The position numbers and the translations under genes were made by a program. A DNA stretch of 64,000 nt from Acetomicrobium flavidum. Its GTDB lineage: Bacteria > Synergistota > Synergistia > Synergistales > Acetomicrobiaceae. The notes beneath the pieces were generated by a model, which searched no databases, had not been told where the DNA came from, and saw only the letters and a program-made list of their open reading frames with translations. Each line of letters starts with the position of its first letter. The first letter of the stretch is position 1. This document shows, piece by piece, positions 1-7,432 of the stretch. The stretch spans positions 1,116,001 to 1,180,000 of the forward strand of contig NZ_FSQZ01000001.1 of assembly GCF_900129645.1 (NCBI RefSeq), written 5' to 3'.

Positions 1-787
1 TCATGATGGCAAGGCCTGGGAAAATGGCCACGTGGGGAGCCGCTCGCAGATACATCCTGGCGCTTGAAAGCATTGTGCCCCACTCCGGATTCGGTGGCTG
101 TACCCCAAGGCCAAGGAAGCCAAGGCCAGAGGCCGTGAGCAATACTGTAGCCATGCGAAGCGTAGTTTGAACGATAATAGGGGAAAGGGCGTTTGGCAAG
201 ACGTATCGGAGAATTATCGCGGCATCGCTTTCGCCAATTGCCTTTGCTCCAACGATGTATTCGTTCGCTCTCACAGCCAGCACTGCTCCTCTTGTGATGC
301 GCGCAAATTGCGGGACGGAATAAACGCCGATGGCAATGATGAGGTTCCTCAAGCTGGGCCCGAGCATGGCCACAATGGCCAACGCCAAAAGCATTCCTGG
401 GAATGCGAGTAGTATGTCCATAAATCGCATGATTACCTCGTCGATCTTTCCGCCGTAATATCCTCCAAGGGCACCGAGCAATATCCCGATAATAAGTGCC
501 AGGACGACAGAGCTTAACTGTATCAGTAGCGATATACGCGCTCCCCAGATGATGCGGGACAATATATCCCTGCCAAAATCGTCGCAACCGAGTAAATGCC
601 TGACGTTTGGCGACTGAAAGCTTTCGGCGAGGTTTTGCTTGGTCGGGTCGTAAGGGGATATGTAGGGAGCAAAGATGGCACAAAATACATAAAGGGACAC
701 TATGATAAGCCCTATCACGGCTATTTTGTTCTTCTTCAGTTGGTTCCATATGGCAAACGCGGGGTGTTTGATCTTCTTCTCAGTCAT
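1..787 (-). CDS. dppC: Dipeptide/oligopeptide ABC transporter permease, DppC-like (partial)
   Basis: Second inner-membrane permease of a peptide-type ABC importer. I read an open frame on the minus strand from ATG (785-787) to the left edge, where it is cut off, with about 262 residues visible. The N-terminus has one membrane segment, then a PYDPT motif and the HLLGCDDFGRD stretch typical of DppC/OppC, then the permease domain with an ARITRGAVL-type EAA loop and a GLGFLGLGVQPPNPEWG segment characteristic of the family. Its start overlaps the end of the DppB-like gene by 8 nt, so the two are translationally coupled. The substrate (peptide, nickel or other) cannot be told from the permease. Confidence 0.9.
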   Translation of the reverse strand, partial: MTEKKIKHPAFAIWNQLKKNKIAVIGLIIVSLYVFCAIFAPYISPYDPTKQNLAESFQSPNVRHLLGCDDFGRDILSRIIWGARISLLIQLSSVVLALIIGILLGALGGYYGGKIDEVIMRFMDILLAFPGMLLALAIVAMLGPSLRNLIIAIGVYSVPQFARITRGAVLAVRANEYIVGAKAIGESDAAIILRYVLPNALSPIIVQTTLRMATVLLTASGLGFLGLGVQPPNPEWGTMLSSARMYLRAAPHVAIFPGLAIM

Positions 788-1697
788 AGCGAATCCTCGG
801 ATCCAGAAAGGCATAAAGAATATCTACGCCTAAGTTGACCATGACGAAAAGGCCGGCCACCAAAACGAGGGAAGCCTGTACCACGGGGTAATCTCTGGCC
901 ATGATGGAATCGACTATCAAGCGTCCTATCCCAGGCCAGGAAAATACGGTCTCCGTGAGCACAGCTCCAGCAAGCATATATCCGAATTCAAGCCCCACTA
1001 CGGTAACCGTCGGTATCAGCGCATTCCTCAGGGCGTGGCGATAGACCACTATTCTTGAGGGCAATCCTTTCGCTTTGGCCGCCGTTATGTAGTCCTGCTT
1101 TAGGATATCCATCATGCTGGAACGGGTCATGCGAGCTATAACTCCGGCGGAAGAGGTACCAAGCACGATCGCCGGCAGTATCAAATGTCTTAGGTCGCCC
1201 ATGCCGCCGGATGGAAGCCACATCAAATACACCGAAAATATCATTATCAAGATGAGTCCCCACCAAAACACGGGCATCGATACGCCCAGAAGGGCCATAG
1301 TTGTAGCGATATAGTCCACGATGGAATGCCGACGGACTGCTGAAAGTATGCCGGCTATCATCCCGACGGTTAGGGCCACTAAAATACTTGCACAAGAAAG
1401 TTTTAGGGTATTTAAAATCCTCGGAGCTATGACGTTAACTACGGGCATCTCGTACTTGAGCGATATGAGGCTGCCATCGAAGATGCCCTTCAAGAACATG
1501 AAGTATTGGACGAAAAGTGGCTTGTCCAGGCCAAAACGCACCCGTAGGGCTGCAACGTCTTCAGCGGAAGCTTCAAGCCCGGCGAGTAACTTCGCCGGAT
1601 CTCCAGGTGCCAAGTGCAACATGAGGAAAGCGATGACGGAGACGCCAATTAAGACCGGGATGAGAAGTATAAGTCTTCTGACGATGAACTTTATCAT
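780..1697 (-). CDS. dppB: Dipeptide/oligopeptide ABC transporter permease, DppB-like
   Basis: Permease of 305 aa from the DppB/OppB/NikB family, partner of the DppC-like protein encoded just downstream. It starts with a membrane segment (about residues 8-30) followed by the family sequence HLAPGDPA, has about six membrane segments and contains the EAA cytoplasmic loop (DYITAAKAKGLPS, about residues 205-217) that docks the ATPases. The ATG at 1695-1697 is preceded by an AGGGGG Shine-Dalgarno. It is the first gene of the minus-strand unit, since the next gene upstream is divergent. The binding protein and ATPases must lie outside this window. Confidence 0.93.
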   Translation of the reverse strand: MIKFIVRRLILLIPVLIGVSVIAFLMLHLAPGDPAKLLAGLEASAEDVAALRVRFGLDKPLFVQYFMFLKGIFDGSLISLKYEMPVVNVIAPRILNTLKLSCASILVALTVGMIAGILSAVRRHSIVDYIATTMALLGVSMPVFWWGLILIMIFSVYLMWLPSGGMGDLRHLILPAIVLGTSSAGVIARMTRSSMMDILKQDYITAAKAKGLPSRIVVYRHALRNALIPTVTVVGLEFGYMLAGAVLTETVFSWPGIGRLIVDSIMARDYPVVQASLVLVAGLFVMVNLGVDILYAFLDPRIRYD

Positions 1698-1738
1698 ATA
1701 AGTCCCCCTGTCTCAACTTATTGCTTTAACGTCGTTTA

Positions 1739-1768
1739 ATTATAGGCCGATATGGTCGTTAAAGGCAA
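1739..1768 (-). promoter_or_regulatory. Candidate promoter of the dppBC operon
   Basis: Reading the minus strand there is a perfect -10 box TATAAT (1739-1744) and, 18 nt upstream, TTGCCT (1763-1768) as a -35. It lies about 40 nt upstream of the dppB start codon. This is by inspection only. Confidence 0.45.
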
Positions 1769-1854
1769 CTAGAGAATAACGCCGGCAAGCAAGAGTATGC
1801 ACGAAGAGTTTTAAAAACATGGTGAAATTGACGCTGTCTTGGTTCGAATGCCAA

Positions 1855-1893
1855 TTGCGCACTTGCATTATATGTGATAATATTGCCACATAT
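1855..1893 (+). promoter_or_regulatory. arsR promoter with ArsR-type operator
   Basis: A 24-bp imperfect palindrome (1870-1893) has perfect 7-bp arms ATATGTG and CACATAT separated by 10 nt. It overlaps a plausible -10 (TAATAT, 1878-1883) that lies 17 nt from TTGCGC (1855-1860). A near-identical 24-bp element lies over the promoter of the thioredoxin-like gene (3830-3853). The position over the -10, in front of an ArsR gene, implies autorepression relieved by metal. Confidence 0.75.
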
Positions 1894-1912
1894 TTATCGG
1901 GAGGGATTAACT

Positions 1913-2254
1913 GTGGAAATCGAAACCCAACGCAAAAAGGCCATGCTCTTAAAGGCCATGGGGCATCCCATTCGCATCGAAATCATCGAAATGTTGGGCG
2001 AAAGGGAGATGTGTGCCTGCGAAATTGCAAGCCTATTTGATTACGACAGAACTACTGTCAGCAAACACTTGGCCATCCTGAAAGATTTGGGAATTATAGA
2101 GCAAAGGCGGGACGGATTATACATCTATTACAGTCTTAAATTGCCTTGCTTGATTCCCATGCTTCAATGCATTGAACATGCCATTTTGGGCGATCCGGTT
2201 GAAATTCAATTTTGTTCCAAATGTTCATGCTCCAAGGACGGCAACGAAATTTAA
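1913..2254 (+). CDS. ArsR/SmtB-family metal-sensing transcriptional repressor
   Basis: Winged-helix repressor of 113 aa. The GTG at 1913 is preferred because GGGAGGGA lies just upstream (1899-1907); earlier in-frame starts fall inside the operator. The DNA-binding helix-turn-helix covers about residues 32-62 (CEIASLFDYDRTTVSKHLAIL). A CxC pair (Cys34, Cys36) lies at the start of this region, as in metal-binding ArsR-type sites, and a cysteine-rich tail (Cys101, Cys104, Cys106) could add ligands. It is followed after 33 nt by the permease gene, so they form an operon. The inducing ion (arsenic, copper, zinc or other) is not determined by sequence. Confidence 0.88.
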   Translation: MEIETQRKKAMLLKAMGHPIRIEIIEMLGEREMCACEIASLFDYDRTTVSKHLAILKDLGIIEQRRDGLYIYYSLKLPCLIPMLQCIEHAILGDPVEIQFCSKCSCSKDGNEI

Positions 2255-2287
2255 CAAGGATAAACGGGCGGTAAAGGGGATATTTCG

Positions 2288-3448
2288 ATGAGCGACAGAA
2301 AAAAATTCGCATTGATACTGTTCGCATTTCTTTTCTTTTACTTTATACCGGCAGATTCACCCAGGGTATCGGCCGCAGCTTCGGAGGCGCTGGCGATGCT
2401 TCATGAATATGCCAGGGAACATGTCCTGCTTTGCTTAGTTCCTGCTTTTTTCATAGCGGGTGCCATTTCCGTTTTCATCAGCCAACAGTCCGTCATGAAA
2501 TATCTTGGAAGCGGTGCGAACAAGTTCGTGTCCTATTCGGTTGCAGCAGTATCGGGCACGATTTTAGCCGTATGTTCCTGCACCGTTCTTCCTCTGTTTG
2601 CAGGAATTTACGCCAGGGGGGCCGGAATAGGCCCTGCTTCCACATTTCTTTACTCCGGACCTGCTATCAATGTGTTGGCCATAATTTTAACGGCGAGGGT
2701 GTTGGGCTTCGAGATGGGCTTGGCCAGAGCTATCGGTGCGATTTCTTTCAGCATAGTAATTGGGCTGGCGATGTCATTTATATTTAGAAAGGACGAAGAA
2801 CAAAGAAGGGAAATTTTCGCTGTTTCAGTCGAAGACAGTGCATCTCGTCCTTTGTGGCAGCCGGCATCAGTTATGGCCGGCATGATTTGCTTCTTGATAT
2901 TCGCAAACATTGCAGCTCCTAAGGTGGATGCAGGTTTTTGGGCGCAACTTCATAGCGTTAAATGGACAGCAGCATTGATCAGCCTATCCTATGTAGTGTT
3001 TGCGGCGGGAAAATGGTTCAAAGAGGAAATATCTGATTGGTTCAGAGCAACTTGGGGATATGCGCTTCAGGTATTGCCATTGCTTTTTGCCGGCGTACTG
3101 ATCGCAGGCTTTCTTTTCGGACGTCCCGGACGGGAAGGCATCATCCCGAGCGCTTACGTCTCTTATCTGGTGGGTGGCAACTCGATCTTCTCTAATTTTT
3201 TTGCCTCGATCGTTGGGGCCTTAATGTATTTTGCCACGCTAACGGAAGTGCCGATATTACAGGGTCTTTTGGGCGCAGGAATGGGCAAAGGACCGGCACT
3301 TGCCCTTCTTTTAGCCGGCCCTGCTCTATCATTGCCAAGCATGCTGGTAATAAAAACAGTACTGGGGACCAAAAAGACCCTTACGTACGTAGCCCTTGTG
3401 GTGCTGCTTTCTTCGCTGGCTGGAATGATTTATGGCAGCCTTGAATAA
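2288..3448 (+). CDS. UPF0718/ArsP-type permease (YraQ family)
   Basis: Integral membrane protein of 386 aa with about 8-10 hydrophobic segments arranged as two similar halves. The family hallmark CSCTVLPLF (Cys96, Cys98) is present in the first half, followed by ASTFLYSGPAINVLA. Members of this family (ArsP, SO_0444, YraQ) export organoarsenicals or heavy-metal species. The start codon follows an AAAGGGGA ribosome site. Linkage with an ArsR repressor and a TM0996/MTH895-type thioredoxin-like protein is a recurrent arrangement in anaerobes and supports a role in metal or metalloid resistance. The exact substrate is unknown. Confidence 0.85.
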   Translation: MSDRKKFALILFAFLFFYFIPADSPRVSAAASEALAMLHEYAREHVLLCLVPAFFIAGAISVFISQQSVMKYLGSGANKFVSYSVAAVSGTILAVCSCTVLPLFAGIYARGAGIGPASTFLYSGPAINVLAIILTARVLGFEMGLARAIGAISFSIVIGLAMSFIFRKDEEQRREIFAVSVEDSASRPLWQPASVMAGMICFLIFANIAAPKVDAGFWAQLHSVKWTAALISLSYVVFAAGKWFKEEISDWFRATWGYALQVLPLLFAGVLIAGFLFGRPGREGIIPSAYVSYLVGGNSIFSNFFASIVGALMYFATLTEVPILQGLLGAGMGKGPALALLLAGPALSLPSMLVIKTVLGTKKTLTYVALVVLLSSLAGMIYGSLE

Positions 3449-3481
3449 GCGGAATTTTTAAACAAATATATTCTATATGTC

Positions 3482-3532
3482 GATGAGCCTGCCCTGATAA
3501 AGGAATTTAACGCAACAAAAGGCAGGCTCATC
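3482..3532. terminator. Hairpin between convergent genes
   Basis: Perfect 12-bp arms GATGAGCCTGCC (3482-3493) and GGCAGGCTCATC (3521-3532) enclose a 27-nt loop between the permease gene (plus) and the thioredoxin-like gene (minus). Neither side has a strong T-run, so it may be a weak bidirectional terminator or a 3'-end stabiliser. Confidence 0.55.
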
Positions 3533-3559
3533 TATACAATATGCTTATAGATCATCTAA

Positions 3560-3802
3560 TTACCCACAAATATTTTTTAATGTCTCTTTTAATGCCTCTT
3601 CCGACGGAACTTTTCCTGCAATAACGACCTTGCCGTCAACCGCTAAGGCTGGGGTGATCATGACACCGAAGGATACTATTTTGTTAATGTCCGTAACCTT
3701 CTCGAGCTCGTAGTCGAGATTAAGTTCTCTTGCAACCTTTTCGGCCATATCGGCAAGCTTCTTACATTTAGGGCACCCCGTGCCAAGCACTTGTATTTTC
3801 AA
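3560..3802 (-). CDS. Thioredoxin/glutaredoxin-like small protein (TM0996/MTH895 type)
   Basis: Compact 80-aa thioredoxin-fold protein. The redox motif CPKC (Cys10-Cys13) follows the first strand (KIQVLGTG), and the cis-proline site is ITPALAVDG. The size and motifs match the redox-active disulfide protein 2 family often encoded beside YraQ/ArsP permeases. Its promoter carries an operator almost identical to the arsR operator although the gene is transcribed from the opposite strand, so the three genes form one regulon. A plausible role is thiol transfer to metal or metalloid species before export; this is inference from context. Confidence 0.88.
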   Translation of the reverse strand: MKIQVLGTGCPKCKKLADMAEKVARELNLDYELEKVTDINKIVSFGVMITPALAVDGKVVIAGKVPSEEALKETLKNICG

Positions 3803-3829
3803 CTTGCAATCAACTCCCTTGTCCGTTAG

Positions 3830-3853
3830 ATATGTGACAATTATATCACATAT
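3830..3853 (-). promoter_or_regulatory. ArsR-type operator over the thioredoxin-like gene promoter
   Basis: Perfect 8-bp arms ATATGTGA (3830-3837) and TCACATAT (3846-3853) are separated by 8 nt, total 24 bp as in the arsR operator. On the minus strand a perfect TATAAT (3840-3845) lies inside the spacer, so repressor binding would block the -10 directly. Confidence 0.75.
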
Positions 3854-3912
3854 TATCTACATGATGATCCTGGCTAGTCAATACACAATCCACGGCATTC
3901 GGATATTGCGCT

Positions 3913-4725
3913 TCACTGTTGCCCTCTCCTGCGTCTAGATGCCACCTCAGTCGCAAAGTAGCAAATCGCTGCGATCACGATTATCGCTGCGCCTGACGTT
4001 AGGTTAAATTTGTATGCCACCATCAAGCCGGACACCGAAAAGATGAGGCTTAGTAAGGTCGAAGTTATCATCATTCCGGCCAGGGAACGACAAAACCTTT
4101 CGGCTATGTAGGGCGGAATGGAAAGAAGCGCAATGACCAAGATAAGGCCTACTATGCGGATTATCAGCACGACGGAAAACGATATCAGCACTATTACGGC
4201 AAAGTGCAGAAAAGTGACGGGTATGCCCCTTGTGCGTGCGTATTCCTCGTCGTAAGAGTAGGCCAATAGCTGGCCGTAAAATGTAGGCACGAAGGCAGAG
4301 AGGATAAGACACAGCAAGCCCATCGATATTATGTCGCCCTTAGTGACCATCAATATGCTCCCAAATAGGTAGCTCATCAGGTCTGCTCCGTAGCCGGGCG
4401 TGAGGTCTGAAAATATCACGCCGATCGCCATGCCTACCGCCCATATGATGCTTATTATGGTGTCGGCCCGCGATTTTGCCCGAAGCGTAATCCATGCCAT
4501 GAAGCAGGAAGAAACCAGGGCAAAACCTAAGGCTCCAAGTTGCGGCGAGAAACCGAAGAACAAGGCCATGCCGATGCCACCATAAGCGGAGTGGGCCACT
4601 CCTCCGGCCATGGAGACCAGGCGTTTGCTCACCACGATCGTGCCGGTTATCCCGCATATGACGCTCGCAAGCACGGCGGCAATCACCGCATAGCGCATGA
4701 AGTCGTATTGCAAGGCCTCAAGCAT
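3913..4725 (-). CDS. znuB: Zinc/manganese ABC transporter permease ZnuB
   Basis: Membrane component (270 aa) of the ABC-3 family that imports zinc or manganese. The ATG at 4723-4725 (MLEALQYDFM) is preferred; it overlaps the ZnuC stop by 8 nt, typical translational coupling, whereas an upstream in-frame ATG would overlap far more. About 7-8 membrane segments are visible, with the family sequences SKRLVSMAGGVAHSAYGG near the N-terminus and a C-terminal segment rich in small hydrophobic residues. It is the last gene of zur-znuA-znuC-znuB. Confidence 0.93.
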   Translation of the reverse strand: MLEALQYDFMRYAVIAAVLASVICGITGTIVVSKRLVSMAGGVAHSAYGGIGMALFFGFSPQLGALGFALVSSCFMAWITLRAKSRADTIISIIWAVGMAIGVIFSDLTPGYGADLMSYLFGSILMVTKGDIISMGLLCLILSAFVPTFYGQLLAYSYDEEYARTRGIPVTFLHFAVIVLISFSVVLIIRIVGLILVIALLSIPPYIAERFCRSLAGMMITSTLLSLIFSVSGLMVAYKFNLTSGAAIIVIAAICYFATEVASRRRRGQQ

Positions 4726-5503
4726 CGTGATCACCGTCGTGTTTTGCCAACACCCTGTGGGGTATGCCATGGGCCACCAGCTCGACGGGACAGGAACCGT
4801 AGGCCATCTGTAACATCTCCGCGGTTATCTCGTTTGAATCGTGATAGTAAACCGTGCCGTTGACGCAGGCCACGGCCGTGGCGTAGCTTGTGATGACCGT
4901 CATGTCGTGGCTTACGAGCACTATGGTGATGCCCTTGTTTAGTTCTTTCAGCTTATCATAGAGGATCCTTTGTGCCTCCACGTCGACGCTGGCCGTCGGT
5001 TCGTCCAAAAGCAGGATCTTGGGCTTGGAAACTAGCGCCCTCGCTATGAGCACGCGCTGGCGCTGCCCCTGGGAAAGCTCGCTCATCCTGGCATGGGCGT
5101 ACTCATTCATGCCCATCATCTCCAGGGCTTCCTGTGCCATCCTTCTGTCTTCCTTGGTGTAAAAGCACTTTAATCCCCGAAGCCTGCCCATTAACACTAC
5201 GTCCAACACCCTTACGGGGAAGTCCAGGTTGATGTTTGCGTTTTGGGGGATATATCCCAGAAGGTACGAGCACTGCGTCGGCTCCAATCCTCCCAAAAGC
5301 CTTACGCTGCCCCTTTGGGGGACGTAAAGTCCCAGGATTAGCTTTAGCAGGGTGGTTTTGCCTCCCCCGTTTGGCCCTATTATGACCAAAAACTCCCTTT
5401 GGGGAACCGAAAACGACACGCTTCGCAGGACTGGGGAGTTATTGTAGGAAAACCAAACGTCATCAAAGAGGATATCATAGGGCGAAGCAACTTGAAGGCC
5501 CAT
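4718..5503 (-). CDS. znuC: Zinc/manganese ABC transporter ATPase ZnuC
   Basis: ATPase of 261 aa that powers the ZnuB permease. Walker A is GPNGGGKTT (about residues 43-51; the third Gly is common in ZnuC/MntB ATPases), the signature is LSQGQRQRV (about 141-149), Walker B is ILLLDEPTASVD, and the H-loop is VLVSHD. The start directly abuts the znuA stop. The C-terminal tail after the ATPase core is rich in His and Asp, which may help metal sensing. Confidence 0.94.
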   Translation of the reverse strand: MGLQVASPYDILFDDVWFSYNNSPVLRSVSFSVPQREFLVIIGPNGGGKTTLLKLILGLYVPQRGSVRLLGGLEPTQCSYLLGYIPQNANINLDFPVRVLDVVLMGRLRGLKCFYTKEDRRMAQEALEMMGMNEYAHARMSELSQGQRQRVLIARALVSKPKILLLDEPTASVDVEAQRILYDKLKELNKGITIVLVSHDMTVITSYATAVACVNGTVYYHDSNEITAEMLQMAYGSCPVELVAHGIPHRVLAKHDGDHDA

Positions 5504-6346
5504 CTACAACACCCTCGCAAAGGTATTTGCAACCGACAATAGATTGTTGGCCCAATCCTTTGACAGAGGATCTATCTCTGTCAACCTGGCTCCTATCGCG
5601 TCGGCGACCGCTTTGGCGCCCTTCTTCGAATGTTGTGGCGATACGAATATGGCTTTAACCCCTTCGGCCTTCGCTTCTTCTATGAGGCGGGCCAGATCGG
5701 CACCCTTCGGTTCCTTTCCTTCTACCTCGATTGGAACTTGCGTAAGTCCGTAATCTTTGGCGAAACGTCCCCACGAAGGATGAAAGACCACGAATTTCTT
5801 GCCCCTGACACCCTTCAGCGTATCCCATATCTTGATGTCTAAGGCGACGATATCCCCCAAGAAATCCTGGAAGTTTTTTCTGTAGACTTCTGCGCCCTTC
5901 GGGTCTGCTGATATAATTCCGCGGTATACGTTGTCTGCTATCTTTAGCATGGCAAGCGGCGACGTCCATATATGCGGGTCCTGTTCGTTCCCGTAGCCGG
6001 GCAATCCGTATCCGACATCTACTACTGCTAAATTCGGGTTGGAGGACTTGATCTTGGGCAAGATGACCCTTTCAAACGGAAAATCCGTCGAAAAATATAT
6101 GCCTGCCTTAGACAAGCTTGCCATCTGCTTCGGCTTGGGCTCAAAGGTATGGGGATCGTCGCTCGGGCTTATCATGGAGTATACCTGAACCCTTCCCTCG
6201 CCTATGCGTTCTATGCAATAGGCAATGGGCGGTACCGATGTGAATGCCATAAGCTGGGGTTGCCCTTCCGCTGCCGGCGCAAGGGACGCCACAAGAATGA
6301 TGGCGATAATGGACAGCAACATATCAATCTGTAATTTTAGTTTCAT
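5504..6346 (-). CDS. znuA: Zinc-binding periplasmic protein ZnuA
   Basis: Solute-binding protein of 280 aa, cluster A-I (TroA/ZnuA). The ATG at 6344-6346 has a GGGAGGAAGG site just upstream and overlaps the zur stop (ATGA). A signal peptide covers about residues 1-27. The four metal ligands of the family are recognisable: His66 (DDPHTFEP), His125 (DPHIW), His189 (FHPSWG) and Asp259 (EIDPL). The His-rich acidic loop found in many zinc-specific homologues is missing, so the metal could be zinc or manganese; a Fur-family regulator in the same operon favours zinc. Confidence 0.93.
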   Translation of the reverse strand: MKLKLQIDMLLSIIAIILVASLAPAAEGQPQLMAFTSVPPIAYCIERIGEGRVQVYSMISPSDDPHTFEPKPKQMASLSKAGIYFSTDFPFERVILPKIKSSNPNLAVVDVGYGLPGYGNEQDPHIWTSPLAMLKIADNVYRGIISADPKGAEVYRKNFQDFLGDIVALDIKIWDTLKGVRGKKFVVFHPSWGRFAKDYGLTQVPIEVEGKEPKGADLARLIEEAKAEGVKAIFVSPQHSKKGAKAVADAIGARLTEIDPLSKDWANNLLSVANTFARVL

Positions 6347-6786
6347 TTTCCTTCCTCCCTTCTTCTGCACTGCGCGCACAAACCTTCTATGGTGACGACC
6401 AATTGATGTACCTCAAATCCCATCTTCTCCAAGGACCTTATCTCCCTGGAAGCCGTCACCTCAAGCGGTGGCAGACAAAAGAGCCTGCCACATCCCTTAC
6501 AGCAAAAGTGCGCATGGGGAATGACTCCGGCATGCGTCCCGCTGTAATAACGGCAGTTGCCCATCTCTGCTACGCATGTCACCAAGCCGGCCTCTTCAAA
6601 GGCCTTTAAGGTACGGTATACGGTAGCAAGATCAACGGCCTTCGCTGACTCATCCAGTGCGATATGAAGATCCCTTGCAGTGAAGTGACACCCCATCTCC
6701 AGGATCTTTTTTAATATGGCCAGGCGCTGCCTCGTAACCGGTAAGCCCTTTTCTTCCAAGATGCGCAAAACTTCCCCGTCTTCCAT
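6343..6786 (-). CDS. zur: Fur-family regulator, probably Zur
   Basis: Metalloregulator of 147 aa with an N-terminal winged helix (about residues 8-75, including VDLATVYRTLKAFEEAGLV) and a C-terminal dimerisation domain. The structural zinc site is complete (Cys96/Cys99 and Cys137/Cys140) and a regulatory HAH motif lies at 91-93. The ATG at 6784-6786 is preferred (AAGGA upstream) because the longer reading would begin inside the operator. It is the first gene of the zinc-uptake operon and overlaps znuA by 4 nt, which argues for Zur rather than Fur or PerR. Confidence 0.88.
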   Translation of the reverse strand: MEDGEVLRILEEKGLPVTRQRLAILKKILEMGCHFTARDLHIALDESAKAVDLATVYRTLKAFEEAGLVTCVAEMGNCRYYSGTHAGVIPHAHFCCKGCGRLFCLPPLEVTASREIRSLEKMGFEVHQLVVTIEGLCAQCRRREEGK

Positions 6787-6803
6787 GTCCTTAATTTTAT
6801 ATA

Positions 6804-6824
6804 GTTTGCAAAGGATTTGCAAAC
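6804..6824 (-). promoter_or_regulatory. Candidate Zur box controlling zur-znuACB
   Basis: A perfect 9-3-9 palindrome (arms GTTTGCAAA and TTTGCAAAC) lies about 18 nt upstream of the zur start codon. The 21-bp length and dyad geometry match Fur-family sites. This implies autoregulation of the operon by its first product. The half-site is not the Bacillus consensus, so it would be lineage-specific. Confidence 0.7.
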
Positions 6825-6869
6825 ATGCCTTCTGTGGGAGTCGCCCTGGCGGTAATGTAGCTTTGAACG

Positions 6870-6878
6870 TGTTATAAT
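6870..6878 (+). promoter_or_regulatory. Extended -10 promoter for the HIT-yigZ genes
   Basis: TGTTATAAT is an extended -10 element (TGN plus TATAAT 6873-6878) about 68 nt upstream of the HIT-protein start. No good -35 is visible, as is usual for extended -10 promoters. Confidence 0.4.
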
Positions 6879-6909
6879 CCAGTCGGGCTTAGATTGCTTT
6901 AGACAAAAA

Positions 6910-6925
6910 TGTTTCACGTGAAACA
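6910..6925. other. parS: parS chromosome partition site
   Basis: The 16-bp palindrome TGTTTCACGTGAAACA matches the widely conserved ParB/Spo0J binding site at every position. Flanking A/T extends the dyad to 18 bp (6909-6926). It lies in the short intergenic gap upstream of the HIT-protein gene. Such sites cluster around the replication origin in most bacteria, so this window is probably in the origin-proximal part of the chromosome. Confidence 0.92.
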
Positions 6926-6945
6926 TTTAAGGGAGGGTAAGGACT

Positions 6946-7431
6946 ATGTACGTACTTCATGCACCTTGGCGTATGGCCTACATAAATCAGTCGAGTTCCG
7001 AGAAGATAGATTGTATTTTCTGCGCCTTCACCAAGGAGGACAACGACGAAAAGAGGCTCATCCTATATCGCGGCAAAAGGGCTTTTGTCATGATGAACGC
7101 CTTTCCCTATAACACGGGCCATTTGATGGTCGCCCCATACCGCCACTGCGGAGACTACGATGACCTTGATGGGGAAGAGCTTCTGGAGATAAACGAGCTT
7201 GTCCAAAGGTGCATAAAGCTGCTGAAGAAGGTCATGGCGCCACATGGTTTTAACATAGGGATAAACATGGGTAAGGTAGCAGGTGCAGGCTTTGAAGGAC
7301 ACGTTCACGTGCATATCGTTCCCCGATGGGAAGGCGATACGAACTTCATGCCCGTGATTGGGGAGACGAAGGTAATACCTGAGGCCTTAGACGTGACTTA
7401 CAGAAAGCTAAAAGAGGCGTGGGAAGGGTAA
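6946..7431 (+). CDS. HIT-family nucleotide hydrolase/phosphorylase
   Basis: Cytosolic 161-aa histidine-triad protein. The triad HVHVHIVPRW (His119, His121, His123) is intact. A CxxC pair (Cys23, Cys26), with His67 and His119 nearby, resembles the structural zinc site of AP4A-type HIT proteins. The N-terminal sequence MYVLHAPWRMAYI resembles bacterial Ap4A phosphorylase-like HIT proteins. GGGAGGGT lies 8 nt before the ATG. It is followed one base later by yigZ, so the two are co-transcribed. The natural substrate (Ap4A, AMP-lysine or other nucleotide) is not resolved. Confidence 0.9.
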   Translation: MYVLHAPWRMAYINQSSSEKIDCIFCAFTKEDNDEKRLILYRGKRAFVMMNAFPYNTGHLMVAPYRHCGDYDDLDGEELLEINELVQRCIKLLKKVMAPHGFNIGINMGKVAGAGFEGHVHVHIVPRWEGDTNFMPVIGETKVIPEALDVTYRKLKEAWEG

Positions 7432-7432
7432 G

